A stretch of 64,000 nt of DNA from Tetramitus jugosus (GCA_937625935.1 OW569369.1:186001-250000); one strand, 5' to 3'; shown: positions 32,968-44,552, numbered from the stretch's first letter. A program made the numbers and translations. The notes: generated by a model not told the origin, from the sequence alone.

Positions 32968-34293
32968 TGTGTGATGGTTGGTTGTCCTTGTTCAGGTTGT
33001 TGGTCAGTCCAATCCAGACCACAAATTGGCTTTAAAAATTTGCATTGCGTTTCCAGATAATTTTCTCTTCTATCATTTGGAGATCCCGAACTTTCCCAGA
33101 AGAACTTTTTTGTGCAAGTCGAGGAAACCACATTGGTAGGGCGATCCCCTTGCAGATTTCTCACATGTTTTAATCTGCGAACGAATGTGGTACCAAGAGG
33201 GTTTGAGCACCAATCCAACTCAGATAACACACCAGTTTGAAGACCTCATAGTGCACGGTGGCAAAGCCACTGGTGGATCAGAGCTCTATTCCGAGTTTCT
33301 GATCCATTTTCCTCTCCAAAGTAACAGAAGAAAGTTGTAACAACGAAGTTAGCGCTTAAAATACATGGGGTCCGTTGAATTTATCCCATTTTCGTGGGCG
33401 AATGTTCTTTGGCAAGAAGAAATCCATGAGTGTTTGAGAGTCATTCAAGGCTGTTTCGAATAGATCGAACCACAGGGGAGTCTCAATCCTCTCACTTTTT
33501 CCACTCCTAGTGTACATACGGATGAGTATGTATGCTGGGAATAAAGACAAGCTAAAGTGAACATTTTATGCATGATGATACCAAAACAGTCATGATATTT
33601 CTGTGTTAAGAGTTCCAGTATCATACAATGAGCTTCACACTGACCACAATTTGACTAATTGAATCATTAAACTTGTGAGTAGCATAAGAACAGATCTCTT
33701 CACTTTCAAGATTGAGTTGTCAGAAGATGAGTTTTTTATTGACAGTTAAGAACTTGAACCAGGTTCTTTTGATTCAAACACTTTATGAGGATATCCAGCA
33801 ATCGAAACTAAAAGATAAATCGAATTCATTCTCTTACCAAGTGAGAGGTTGTGTTGCTTTCTATTTACTGGATTGATGTGGCGGATACCAGGCTTTTGGC
33901 TCCTAACCACACACCTGTTTTGAACAGGCTGAACTGCGAAAAGAAGTAGTTGAAGGACTTGTGTTCTGCTTTGGACTAGGTTGTTGCTCTCTGATCCTCA
34001 AATTTATTGCGGAACCAGGAGATATTCCCCATCAGATTATTGTGGTTTCGCAGAAGTTCTCCTTCGAAAAAGAACTTGTTTTTTGCTTCCCTGCGTAGAT
34101 GGAATACAACACGCGGTTGCTCTGTATTACTCTGTCTTCATTTCTTTTAGTTTCCCACTGTGATGCATCGACTCTTCACCCAGCACACAAAACTACGGGC
34201 CTTTCGCTGCGCTTCTTGTTTCATCCCATTTTTCATCAGTTCGGTCTTTTTGGCGCCACTTCTGCCCGCTGAAACTACAAACAAAAAGGAACG
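32968..34293. other. Gene-poor stretch upstream of the dynein light chain gene
   Basis: About 1.3 kb with only short chance frames (longest about 64-97 codons, with no family features). No tRNA or other RNA gene seen. The right end carries TTTTTGGCGCC (about 34247-34257), 37 bp before the next start codon. Confidence 0.5.
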
Positions 34294-34866
34294 ATGAACG
34301 CCGATCTGGAGAACCTGCATAACGAACAGTATAATGTGGATATAGGGACATCTTTTGATCAGTTTGATGAATCATTGTATCCCATAGAGCCTCTGCCTCA
34401 TGAAAAGTATATTCTTAATGATTTGTTCTTCCCGTGTGACCCTATGTTCTATTGACATCAATTTTGTGCGTAGGTACTCAAAGTCAGTGGTTGAATCAGA
34501 AGTGCTCAAGCTTTTGAACACTGAAATGGAAACTCAAAAGTATAACCCCGTGACATGTGCCCAAACATCGAAGGATCTCTGCAGTAAAATCTTGGCCAAG
34601 GTGAAGGAACTCGGTTACAAGAGATACAAGTTTGTTGTTCAGGTTGTTATTACGAGTAGTGCTGGCCAAGGTATACGTGTTGCTTCGAGGAGTCTTTGGG
34701 ATCCGGCCAAAGACAACTATTCCTCTGTAGTTTACAAGAATGTATGTGTGTTGTTGTCGTTCTAGCTGATGATGAATCTGATTTGAAATCTAACTACTTA
34801 CAATTCAACTCTGAACAGGCATCCCTCAAGGCAGTTGCGGTTGTGTTTGGTTGTTACTTTGAGTAA
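34294..34866 (+). CDS. Tctex-type dynein light chain, TCTEX1D2/DYNLT2B-like (3 exons, 142 aa)
   Basis: Exons are 34294-34406, 34474-34741 and 34819-34866. The introns (67 and 77 nt) have GTATAT/GCGTAG and GTATGT/AACAG borders, and phases agree. The first 40 residues are an acidic leader; the rest is one Tctex1 domain. Recognisable features are TCAQTSKDLCSKILAKVKEL, GYKRYKFVVQVVIT, a WDPAKDNYSS segment, and an ending ASLKAVAVVFGCYFE that matches the beta-strand end of the family. TCTEX1D2 is a light chain of dynein-2, the retrograde intraflagellar-transport motor. Membership in the Tctex family is firm; the D2 subtype is inferred from WD..DNY and length. Confidence 0.88.
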
Positions 34867-35493
34867 AAACGATGGAGTTATCCTTAATCACACGCAACAG
34901 ATGCAATGAAAATGAACAAGTCTTGCTCGAAATGCATGGAAATTGAAACTTTATACAAGGCAAAAAGTGGACAATGCTTTACGCCAATCTCTTTTTCTCT
35001 TGAGCACTCTCTAGGAACGATCATCCTTGGTTGAACAATAAAAAGTCAAAAAAGTAGTCACGTTGTGACCTCTGATCGTTGTGAGTACCTACGACGCTTA
35101 TATATCTGTCATTTGCAGACAGATACTTGCGCAGGCCCAGCACCCATCCAGTGAGAAAGAGCAAATGACTGTGCAGTGTGGAACTAGTACATTAAGCGAC
35201 AATGTCTTCGCCATGCTTCCCCTACATGCATCTACTGCCACATGCCTACCCCACACACACAATATTTATGTACATATTCGGTTATAATTACTATTAAACA
35301 CATTATAGGACACTGACAAAACTTGGTAAGGAGCGCTAAAAAAGCTCCTCACCGTGGCACACATCACTTTTCGATGATGCTGATAAGGATGATGATAACG
35401 ACGATGATGATGATGATGATTGAAAACACTGTTTTTTCATCTCTCTCTCTTCGTCCTCTCTCTCTCTCTATATCTCTCTCCAATCTCCAAGAC
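34867..35493. other. Intergenic region with microsatellites
   Basis: About 630 bp between convergent genes with no supportable gene. It contains a GATGAT-type tract (35381-35420) and CT-rich microsatellites (TCTCTCTCTC near 35440-35480) next to the stop of the following minus-strand gene. Confidence 0.5.
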
Positions 35494-36924
35494 TTAATGA
35501 ATAGGAGGACTAAAGTTGAAAATTCCCAATTCTACACCATTGTTCCCTGCTCTAAATGACCCGAGATTCACTGGTGTAGAACTGTAGTATTGGAATCGAT
35601 CATCACTACAAATCGGATTCTCGCTTCTCAGTGGTGGAGTAATTGACCTAATGTCCCACGATTGCGAATACTCTGATTCATGTTCATCGACATGACTGTG
35701 TTGATGAAAACCAAATGGTTGATAATCATCTTCAAACACATCACCGTCATCATCATCATCATTCTCACCATCTTCTTCTTCATACTCTGAATCTCCAGAA
35801 TAGGAATTTTCATCATCTTCTTCTTCTTCCTCCTCGTCATCATAGTCTTCATCATCTTCATCATCGTCTTCTTCATCTTGTTGATGATGACTCATTGCTG
35901 TTGTCTCCTGCTCAAACATTCTGTACATGGCAGCGTGATCAAACACACCTGGATGAGGAGAGAGAGCAACAGGTCTAGGCAACGGCGTATCTACAGTTGA
36001 AATGTGAATGGCTGTATAGTTTACACTCTCCATGGGAGTTGGCACACGCAGTACCATTGGTTGTGGCTTTACTTTAATGTTGAGATTGCTGTGATTGTGA
36101 GGCATCACTGGTGGAGTCTTGACTCCCATACTTCTCAAGTGATGTTGTTGTTGTTGTTGGTGATGCTGATGCTGATGAGCATCTTCTCCACTGAAAAACT
36201 TTGTCCGTTGTTCTTCAGTCACAGTGAGAGAAGGAGTAGAGGGAACGAGGTCACACAAATGAGAGGGAGCTTTAGGGGCATACATTTGAAACAAAATGTT
36301 TTGAATTTCAAATCCTGCCTTTAGCTCCACATCTTCTCTCGTGTTATGACTACTATTATTGTTGTTGTTGTTGCCATGATGATGATGATGATGACTAGAC
36401 ATGGAATTATCGCTATGATGAAGGGGAGAAAAGCACTGTTCTCTCATGAGTGCTGAAGCTTCCATTGACAATCTTTTTTTTTTAGGTTGGTTGGTGGTTC
36501 GTGGTGGTAGTTGATGTGTTGGATTCGAATAAAGTCAACAACACGCAAAAAAGGGTACCCAAACAAGAGGAAAAAAAAATGTGCGTCAGAAAAAAAATGC
36601 TCCATTTCAAGTGCACCTCGGGAAGGGGGAAAAAAATGGGGTTTTCGACACTCAAATGCACGACTTGAGAGGCACGCGAGAACAACAACAAAAGATATCT
36701 GTGACTTACCTCTTCTGCTGAGGAGCAAATGGCGATGTTACACGAGTCGGAGTGGTAGGAAACATTGAATTCATTCCTATTCGATAGGGTATCGAATGAG
36801 TAGGAGATGGCGCAACAGAAGCTTTGACTGCTTTTGGTACGATTAGATGTTCCTGTTGTTGTTGGTGATGACTGTTGTTGGTTGCTGCTGTTGAAGCTTG
36901 GATGGAAATATTGGTTGGTCTCAT
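35494..36924 (-). CDS. His/Gln/Asn- and acid-rich protein of unknown function (2 exons, 397 aa)
   Basis: Exon 1 is 36924-36710 (MRPTNISIQAST...) with a perfect GTAAGT donor. Exon 2 is 36472-35494, entered at an A-rich acceptor (AAAAAAAAAG). The joint AG+A restores one frame (QQKRLSMEAS), total 398 codons. The sequence is mostly low complexity: His and Gln runs (HHHHHHG, HQHQHHQQQQQHH), an acidic block of Asp/Glu from about residue 280 to 325, and short Ser/Thr-Pro motifs (VKTPPV, RVPTPME, RSITPPL) that could be proline-directed kinase sites. No domain is recognised. Alternatively exon 2 is its own gene starting at the ATG at 36465, because the A-rich acceptor is weak and the sequence before it resembles a 5' leader. 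Confidence 0.5.
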
Positions 36925-37971
36925 GCTTCTGTATGTGGTTTTTTTTTTGCGAGTGGTGATGGGATTTTTTTTTGGGGGGGATAATAAAGAATGATGATGA
37001 TGTTTTTTTTTGGTCGATAGTCGTTGGTTTTGTACAAAGCTTTGTTGTTGTTGCTTGATGATGTTATTTGATGATTGGGAGCTCTTGTGGCTGCGTGGTG
37101 TGTGCGTCGGCTGATTTTGATGATTTGCCAAGAAGCGTGTTTTTTTCCATTGAAGCTTTTTTTTCCTGTGGCAGAGCATCCGCAGCGAGATGCGGTTTGA
37201 GCGAGAGGGGTTTAGGGGAAGTGAAATAACACAATATTCTTCGGAGTTCAACTGTTCCCCACAAAGTTGTTGTAGTGGGGTGTTTGTGGAGCGTGAGAGT
37301 ATGGTGTAAGTGCGATTGGTGTAGGAAGATCAATGGCCATCGAAAGTAGGAGGTCACGAACAACAGGACAGAACAACAGACATCTTCTACTTTAGTCTAA
37401 AATGGAGTGATATTTTAGATTTTAGGCTGAACTCCAGTTCAATTTCCACAAACACCAACCACACAAATCATCCATGTAAACCAACCTTGGCCTCTACTTT
37501 ACAAATGCTCACAACGGTTGACAAGCGCTCAACATCTTCAAGGTTACAATAGGGTTAATGTTTGACCTCCCTGATGATAGTCCGGGCAAAATACCAAACA
37601 GGAAACGGCTTCTCCGAAAGAGCGAAAAAGTATTTCTCTGTCGGCTCACCTACAACTGATACATTCTCGTGTCGGGTTTCACCCTGTGTGCGGCGAAAGA
37701 AATTATTGTCCAGCTAGAGTCAAAACCAATCACTAACGCTTCAACAGACAAGAAAAACTTTCATGTGAAAAAGAAATAGGTTTTTCTTGAACGTCGGATC
37801 AATTGTAAAAATGGGTTGACCTAGAGATCAGTCCTTCAAAAACTCCTCAAGGTGAAAAAGAAACGTTGTCCCACTGCAAATACACTCAACGAAACAAACA
37901 ACCAACAATCATTTCTCTGGCAAACAGATTCAAACCTCATACTCCATCCGACAAACATACGACAACCCAAT
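36925..37971. other. Divergent intergenic region
   Basis: About 1.05 kb between divergent genes. T- and G-runs near 36945-37010 would be A- and C-runs in the leader of the minus-strand gene. No RNA gene, repeat family or coding frame that I can support. Confidence 0.5.
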
Positions 37972-39417
37972 ATGAAGGTTCACTTTCTGATCGGTCTCAT
38001 TTTGCTCCTCGCATTATTGAACATCCAATTGACAACCAGTCAACAACAGTACCATCTGGTCAAAGTTCACACGTCTCTTCGCTTCTCGGAAAAATCCTGT
38101 GGAGTTGTTGTTCATGAAATTATTCAATACATTTTCGAACAAGGTGATGTTCGAAGAGTCATGAGACCTCTGTCTCACAAGTACATGTACCCCGGTGGTC
38201 AACTCACTGACTTGAAAGTGACTAGCTCCGACGTTCACATCAAATCGTTCCGAATTTTGTACAACTATAGTTCTACTGCTGTACCTGAACATGGGATGAC
38301 AAATATTGTAATGGACTTTGATCATTTGCCCGACAGAAGGCACATTGTATCATTTGATTTGAGATATCACATCTCACAAGGAGCTCTGATGGCTGATGCA
38401 TCCAAGCCTGAGAGCACCATCACTTGGAGTTATCCATGGAATCATGAAATTGATGAAGTCTATCTCAGTGTTCATCTGCCGAGTGACACTCACGTGGTGA
38501 AAACTTTTCCAAAGGGTGATGTTTTCGTGGCTCCTGAATTAGCTGTGGCAATGAAGAGACAGATCAAGGCCGAAGATCACTATTACGCTCAAGTGACTGT
38601 ATCAAACAACGGAAAGTTCACAAATTGGAAGCTGTGTGAACCAAGGTCGGTCGCCATGAAAAAAGCAGTATCTGAGTTGACCGTTGACACAGAGAAATGT
38701 GTTGTAAAGGTCATTGAAAACATCGATTACAAGTTCAGAAGCAATGTCACACATGCTTATCGTCCAATTCCTCATCAATTGGCTAAAGGAACAAAGATTA
38801 CCAATTTGGACGTTGAGAGTCTAACACCTGGAGTGACAATCAAGAAAAAATCAACCAAACTCTCCAAGTATCACCACGGAACGTTCATTGGATGGGAATT
38901 TGATGGACTTCACACCGGATATAAGGACGTCACATTTGCATTGACTTACTTGATTGAAGGCGCTTTGAGAACCAAGGGACCTCACACCGAGCTTCACTGG
39001 TCCTTCAACTTTTCTCGTCCAATCGGGGAGGTGAAGACGATATTCCACGTGCCAGAGGTTCAACCAGTCGATGATATCAAAGCCTATCCAGCATCCGATT
39101 CAAAGGTAGAATCAGGTCGCATCGAATTCACAAAGAAAGACATAAAGGCACACAAGGCCTACGACATTAACATTTGTATGCCGAGCAGAGTCGGAAAATG
39201 GGATAAGTGCAATGCCGTTGCATCAAAGAATCATGTTGCTCGAAAGGTGTTTGGAGCGATTGTTGTTCTTGCAGTTCTCCTAATGTTGTTTGGTGGATCC
39301 GTGTGGTTAGCCCTCAAGAGAAAACCAGAGTTCATTTTCCGCAACAGGTTCACTACCAAATATCTTCTAAGAGATGACTATGCAAACGTTCCAGATTATC
39401 AAACTACTTCAGCTTAA
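37972..39417 (+). CDS. Secretory-pathway membrane protein with two DUF2207-like domains
   Basis: 481 aa from the ATG at 37972; the in-frame extension to 37852 lacks a signal and was rejected. Residues 1-25 are a strong signal peptide (MKVHFLIGLILLLALLNI). Two copies of a beta-rich domain follow (about 30-215 and 235-430), each with an E-x-I-x-Y-x-F opening (VVHEIIQYIFEQGD; VIENIDYKFRSN), then P(L/I)(S/P)H, then a closing (I/L).W(S)(Y/F) strand with PWNHEIDEVYLSV or NFSRPIGEVKTIF. This is the pattern of DUF2207 proteins, common in bacterial membrane proteins. One transmembrane helix near 437-462 (VFGAIVVLAVLLMLFGGSVW) is followed by a short basic cytosolic tail. Topology: type I. Function unknown. 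Confidence 0.72.
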   Translation: MKVHFLIGLILLLALLNIQLTTSQQQYHLVKVHTSLRFSEKSCGVVVHEIIQYIFEQGDVRRVMRPLSHKYMYPGGQLTDLKVTSSDVHIKSFRILYNYSSTAVPEHGMTNIVMDFDHLPDRRHIVSFDLRYHISQGALMADASKPESTITWSYPWNHEIDEVYLSVHLPSDTHVVKTFPKGDVFVAPELAVAMKRQIKAEDHYYAQVTVSNNGKFTNWKLCEPRSVAMKKAVSELTVDTEKCVVKVIENIDYKFRSNVTHAYRPIPHQLAKGTKITNLDVESLTPGVTIKKKSTKLSKYHHGTFIGWEFDGLHTGYKDVTFALTYLIEGALRTKGPHTELHWSFNFSRPIGEVKTIFHVPEVQPVDDIKAYPASDSKVESGRIEFTKKDIKAHKAYDINICMPSRVGKWDKCNAVASKNHVARKVFGAIVVLAVLLMLFGGSVWLALKRKPEFIFRNRFTTKYLLRDDYANVPDYQTTSA

Positions 39418-39500
39418 GAAGAATGTAAAAACATATTGTATTTTTTTCAAAGTTGTAAAAACATATTGTAAGTTTTTCGAAGTCAACATGATCTTGTTCT

Positions 39501-40596
39501 TTACTTTGTTTGTACACAATATACTTTTCCATCCCCACCACCCAGAGCACAGAGCTGACTATCACTCGAGAAGGAAACACAATAGACTGCCTTTTCGAGC
39601 CCAGTTACACCACCGACCTTTTTGCATCCCTCTGTTGTGAATAATTTTGCCTCGTTCGCACCGCTTCCACCGGCCGCAATTAAGGATCCATTTACATCAT
39701 TGAACTGTGCTGTATAGAGATTACATTTCGCCTCGGCGGCAATATCAACTGGATACTTGATATCGTCTATTAGTTTTCCAGTTCCAAAGTCCCATAATTG
39801 TAGTTGATTGTTGGGTCTCCAGGAGCCAGTAAGAACTGTTCCATTCTTGTCGATATCGAGAGCATCGCCACAAATATGCGGACCAAATATTCTTCTAACA
39901 GCATGTTCAACCCTCGTATCCCATATTTGCACAGTACTATCCCATCCTCCAGACATCAGTAGGTTGGGATCCGTAGGATGGAACTTTAGTGCAAATATTC
40001 GATTTGTGTGTCCCGCTGTAGTGAAACCATTACCTCCCATCATCGTACTCACTAAAGTTTTTGAAGTTTCATCATATATTCTAACATGAAAGTCTCTTCC
40101 AGCAGTGGCAAACAATTTGCCATCGTTGGAAAAGTCGACGGCATATGCTTGATTTCCCTCTTCGACGATGGAGTGCAGCAACTTACCAGAGGTAGCATGC
40201 CAGTGTTGAACCACTCCACCTGATCCGGCACATAGCACAATATTCTTGGACCTAGAGTCAGCCCTTTCTGGTCGGAACCGCAGAGATGTAACTGGAAATT
40301 TCAGCTCCGAGTTGCCTCCAGTGTTCCATTGATACATCATCCTTCCGTTGGAAGCACTATACACCTTTAGAGAACCATCTCCTCCTCCAACAACTAGCAA
40401 TCCATCGTCTGGAGAGAATCTTAGACAAAAAATCTCGGTATCAAAGTCTCTTTGAGTCATTGAAACAAGATTGCGCAAGGTAGGACAATGTTAAGAATTG
40501 AAATCACTTCAAGAAAAAGGAACAAAGAATTACTTACGATACGCAGTACTTAAGAGTATAGGAGGCACTCTGAGGATCGAATTGTCTTCTGTTCAT
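39501..40596 (-). CDS. WD40-repeat protein (2 exons, 335 aa)
   Basis: Exon 1 is 40596-40538 (MNRRQFDPQSASYTLKYCV...), the intron is 40537-40450 (88 nt, GTAAGT to CTCAAAG), and exon 2 is 40449-39501. The joint gives CVSDFDTEIFCLRFSPD in one frame, with 336 codons in total. The protein is about seven WD repeats forming one beta-propeller: FSPDDGLLVVGGGDGSLKVY, VDFSNDGKLFATAGRDFHVRIYD, FHPTDPNLLMSGGWDSTVQIWD, and a closing VSFSSDSQLCALGGGDGKVY. Little lies outside the propeller. The family is unspecified. It shares a 166-bp divergent promoter with CCDC24, so a ciliary role is possible. Confidence 0.85.
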
Positions 40597-40604
40597 TATT
40601 CCTA

Positions 40605-40641
40605 TGGTAGTTGCGAGTTTAGCTTCTGATTGCAACTACCA
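40605..40641. promoter_or_regulatory. Perfect inverted repeat in divergent WD40/CCDC24 promoter
   Basis: TGGTAGTTGC (40605-40614) and GCAACTACCA (40632-40641) are exact reverse complements separated by 17 bp, only 9 bp from the WD40 start codon. A 12-bp palindrome AATGGCGCCATT lies at 40675-40686 in the same gap. The GTAGTTGC core is also present in the axonemal divergent promoter near 15.7 kb. GTTGC(C) is a half-site of the RFX X-box known from ciliary promoters. A regulatory function is inferred. Confidence 0.45.
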
Positions 40642-40762
40642 GTTAGGCGCAGAAATCAAATCTACGAACCAGGAAATGGCGCCATTGTGTTTCCGAATCG
40701 ACAATTCATTAACAAATTTCTATGTTTTAACACAACTAGAGACTCTTGATCAAGGAAAGTGA

Positions 40763-42101
40763 ATGATGATGAATGATATCAATAAAGCTGAATGTCCTTT
40801 GGACGATTCAGTTAGTGAAACTCAAAGTTGGTACTCAGAGTTCACCAAGGTGCCTGAAGTTTATCAACTACAGGTAAGAGATAGTGTTTGGGATCAGGTT
40901 CAAAGTTATTTGGATCCAAACGAAATCGACTTTGTCCGGAGAGAGATTGGAAATCAACTAATCCAAGAAAATGAAGATTTAATGAGTGAAATGAAAGCTC
41001 TTATCGATATTTTACACCATTTTCGGTTCGAGAATGAAAAAAGTTTGGAAAGAATAGAGAATATAAAGACGAATCTTCATAATGCCGCGAGTATGAGGTT
41101 GTTGAAACAACATATAGGTACTTTAGCAACCTCTTTGCAAGGCAGAGCCAAAGAAAGAGGGAAAATGCGCTTAGATAAACTATTTACTTCAGAGAGAGAA
41201 AGAGCTGTGTGTAAGTTGTTGAAGTATATTGTAAGATATGAGAGATATGAGTGTTCAAGTGAATATTAACAATTTTTGTCGTTTGAAAAACAGTTCACTT
41301 CGTCATGGAGCCATCCGTGCAAAAGGGGCCTCTCTCTGCTAAATCTTGCTCTAGACCATCAACTGGTTCTTCTTGTGACAGCCGATCATCTAATACTTCG
41401 ATGAATAGTGTGGAATCTCTCGATATAGAACAACTTAAACCGAATCTTAACTTTTTTAACATCGACGAAGTCGTGGTTCAACTTCGGGAGACATTAACTC
41501 AAGAAAAGATTGCTCTGTATGAAGATATCGAGTATGTTAGAGAGCTACTAGAGGAAGAATATCGATTTGAGAGAGAGTAAGTGTCTTATGGTTGTATTTA
41601 TTGGTGTTTATTGTTTGGACAGCATCGAGTAACCTTGTTTCGCCATGTAGAACATGTGAATTTAAACCACCATCCGAAAGGGAAATTCGAGAATTAGAAT
41701 CCAAACTCAACAAGGAGATAGAAAAGGAAGAAGCAAAGAAACTGCTGAACAAGACAACAGAAGTTGTTAAGAGTATGTTTCCACTTTTCCAGAGAATCCT
41801 GAAGAAATCTAGCTAATCTAACCTTTGCTTCGTATTACCAGAGCTTAAACCAATAGGAGAAGCTGTCAATACCAAACCAAACTCAAGTTTCTCCAAACTC
41901 AGAGATCCCAGAGAGCGTTCAGCATCTCAAGAACCCAGACAACTTTCAGCACCCAGCACACAAGATGAAGTGGTGTGCGTGCGCAAAACATCGTCAGTTC
42001 TTCGGTTAAGGGATACTGTGAGTCAATCTCGGGAAGTGGTCAGCACGAAGCGAGTGGACTTGTTCAAGCACGCATGGACCGAAAGCAATGACAAGAGATG
42101 A
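40763..42101 (+). CDS. CCDC24: CCDC24-like coiled-coil protein (4 exons, 370 aa)
   Basis: Exons are 40763-41210, 41294-41576, 41651-41772 and 41842-42101. All introns are short (69-83 nt) with GTAAGT or GTATGT donors and CAG/TAG acceptors, and the phases (1, 2, 1) agree. The N-terminal part (VWDQVQSYLDPNEIDFVRREI, then MSEMKALIDIL) and the middle part (NIDEVVVQLRETL, IEYVRELLEEEYRFE, then PSEREIRELESKLNKEIE) match the layout of CCDC24: a first helix pair, a NIDQVARHLR-like segment and the EEEY...P.E..L..L closing coil. The last exon is disordered and ends KHAWTESNDKR. CCDC24 is a conserved ciliated-lineage protein of unknown mechanism. Three introns in 1.3 kb is intron-rich for this window. 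Confidence 0.78.
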
Positions 42102-42142
42102 AGAGAAACAAGTTGTACAAAAATGAATTATTTATCAACACT

Positions 42143-44077
42143 TTACTTCTCAGTGTATTGAGCATCTTGAGTGCCTTCGGATGATTGGTTGCCGCTTGAA
42201 GAGTTGTTCATTTGCTTTCTGTAAGCAGCTTCAGCGAGCTTAGCTTGGGTAGCCTTCAATTGGTCCAAAGAGGTCTTCAAAGCATCAACATCGTCGTTTT
42301 GCATGGCGTCACGGACAGCTTGGATTTGAGATGTGGCAGCATCCTTGTCACCTGCGTTGGCTTGGTCACCAAGGTCCTTGATGTGAGTCTCAGCCAGATG
42401 GATGGTGGTCTCAGCGTCATTCTTAGTCTCAACGAGCTCCTTTCTCTTCTTATCTTCTTCAGCAAACTTTTGAGCTTCTTCAACCATTCTGTTGATTTGG
42501 TCATCAGACAAACCAGAGCTAGATTGAATGGTGATTTGTTGTTCCTTTCCGGTGGCCTTATCCTTGGCGGACACATTCACAATACCGTTAGCATCGATAT
42601 CGAAAGCAACTTCAATTTGAGGAACACCTCTTGGTGCTGGAGGAACACCAACCAATTCGAATTGACCCAACAACTTGTTGTGAGCAGCAATTTCTCTTTC
42701 ACCTTGGTAAACCTTGATACCGACTTGAGTTTGGTTGTCAGCAGCAGTGGAGAAGACTTGAGCCTTCTTGGTTGGGATAGTAGAGTTTCTAGGAATCAAA
42801 CGAGTGAAGACACCTCCCAAAGTCTCAATACCAAGAGACAATGGAGTGACGTCCAACAAGAGCAAGTCATTGACATCACCGCCCAAGACACCACCTTGAA
42901 TAGCAGCACCCATGGCAACAACCTCATCAGGGTTGACACCCTTGGATGGTTGCTTTCCGAAGAAGTCAGTAACAACCTTTTGGACCTTTGGTACTCTGGT
43001 CATACCACCAACGAGGACAACTTCGTTAATTTCCTTTGGTGTAATACCGGCATCCTTGAGGCACTTCTTGCAAGGCTCAAGAGTACGCTTGATCAACTCA
43101 TCAGTCAATTGTTCAAACTTGGCACGAGTAAGGGTGACCATCAAGTTCTTTGGTCCAGAGGCATCAACAGTGATGAATGGAAGACCAATTTCAGTGGATG
43201 TAGTGGAAGACAATTCAATCTTTGCCTTTTCAGAAGCTTCCTTGACTCTTTGCAGGGCCATAGGGTCCTTGCTGATATCAATGCCCTCAGCCTTCTTGAA
43301 TTCGCTCAAGACGTATTCGACCAAAACTTGGTCAAAGTCCTCACCACCCAAGAAAGTATCACCATTGGTGGCCTTGACTTCAAAGACACCATCTTGAATT
43401 TCAAGAGCAGAAACATCAAATGTACCACCACCCAAGTCAAAGACGACAATGGTTCCTTGCTTAGCCTTGCTCAAACCATAAGCCAAAGCAGCAGCAGTAG
43501 GTTCATTGAGAATTCTCTTAACGTCCAAACCGGCAATCTTACCAGCATCCTTTGTGGCTTGTCTTTGAGAATCGTTAAAGTAGGCAGGAACAGTGACGAC
43601 AGCTTGAGTCACAGTGTCTCCCAAGAAACCTTCAGCAGTTTCCTTCATCTTTGTTAGGATCATAGCACCAACCTCGGATGGAGAGTAAGACTTGTCACCA
43701 GCCTTCAACCAGGCATCACCATTTGGAGCTCTGACAATTTCATAGGAAACGAGCTTGGATTCCTTTTGGGTCATAGGGTCATCAAATCTTCTACCAATCA
43801 GACGCTTGGATGCGTACAATGTGTTCTTTGGGTTGGTAACAGCTTGTCTCTTGGCCAATGAACCAACAAGTCTTTCACCATTCTTGTCAAAAGCAACATA
43901 TGAAGGTGTAGTTCTCATACCCTCACTGTTTTCAATGACTCTTGGCTCAGCACCTTCCATGACGGCGACACAAGAGTTGGTCGTTCCTAGATCGATACCA
44001 ATAATTTTATTGGAGGCATAGGATCTGATTTGATGTTTTCTAGATAGGATAGAACGGAGTTGTCTGCTTGCGAGCAT
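42143..44077 (-). CDS. Mitochondrial Hsp70 (DnaK-type chaperone)
   Basis: 644 aa from the ATG at 44077, with presequence [21 protein letters not shown]; an upstream in-frame ATG lies in the CAA-rich leader. Signatures: GIDLGTTNS (phosphate loop 1), [12 protein letters not shown] (phosphate loop 2), [11 protein letters not shown] (adenosine), [12 protein letters not shown], and the linker [18 protein letters not shown] before the substrate-binding domain. It ends QYTEK without an ER or cytosolic EEVD signal, as expected for mitochondria. It drives matrix import with Tim44, folds proteins and serves Fe-S assembly. [10 protein letters not shown] and [17 protein letters not shown] are typical of the mitochondrial/proteobacterial branch. 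The codon use is more biased than in neighbours, suggesting high expression. Confidence 0.96.
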   Translation of the reverse strand: MLASRQLRSILSRKHQIRSYASNKIIGIDLGTTNSCVAVMEGAEPRVIENSEGMRTTPSYVAFDKNGERLVGSLAKRQAVTNPKNTLYASKRLIGRRFDDPMTQKESKLVSYEIVRAPNGDAWLKAGDKSYSPSEVGAMILTKMKETAEGFLGDTVTQAVVTVPAYFNDSQRQATKDAGKIAGLDVKRILNEPTAAALAYGLSKAKQGTIVVFDLGGGTFDVSALEIQDGVFEVKATNGDTFLGGEDFDQVLVEYVLSEFKKAEGIDISKDPMALQRVKEASEKAKIELSSTTSTEIGLPFITVDASGPKNLMVTLTRAKFEQLTDELIKRTLEPCKKCLKDAGITPKEINEVVLVGGMTRVPKVQKVVTDFFGKQPSKGVNPDEVVAMGAAIQGGVLGGDVNDLLLLDVTPLSLGIETLGGVFTRLIPRNSTIPTKKAQVFSTAADNQTQVGIKVYQGEREIAAHNKLLGQFELVGVPPAPRGVPQIEVAFDIDANGIVNVSAKDKATGKEQQITIQSSSGLSDDQINRMVEEAQKFAEEDKKRKELVETKNDAETTIHLAETHIKDLGDQANAGDKDAATSQIQAVRDAMQNDDVDALKTSLDQLKATQAKLAEAAYRKQMNNSSSGNQSSEGTQDAQYTEK

Positions 44078-44552
44078 TGTTGTTGTTGTTGTTATTGTTG
44101 TTGTTGATGGGTTTGTTGTGATTGAGTTTTTTTGAAGCTTGCTCGGTGTGTGAAGAAAAATAGTGGTGCGGCCACCACACCGTATGAGTGGAAATTTTTT
44201 AACACACGTTTTCGCGCTGACCATTGATCATCCGAACGGAATCGGAAAATTCTCGGTGGAGGTTTGTTTGAAGCGGACACTTGTCGTGAGAGATGCATGA
44301 AATATGCAATGCATCCTCTGTTTCCCAGTTGAAACTAGAGTTGCATTGGCTCGTTGTGTTCATGGTGGGATCAGTCGACCGGAAATTGTGTTTACAATGA
44401 AAGGGCGGATAAACATTATTCAACTTGTTGGGTGAAAGGGATCAATAATATCTCCTACCACTGCGGAAATTCGTGCGGGATTTTAGGACCGAGCGCCAAA
44501 ATTGCCCAAAACACAATCGCGCAACAAAACCACAAGCTTTTCACCTCCAACA

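Noticed and set aside
35381-35480. Possible CRISPR-like or satellite array
   Set aside because: Simple GAT and CT microsatellites only, no spacer structure.
42212-43657. 481-codon open frame antisense to mtHsp70
   Set aside because: Long antisense frames over hsp70 genes are a known artefact of its codon bias; no domain or start context supports it.
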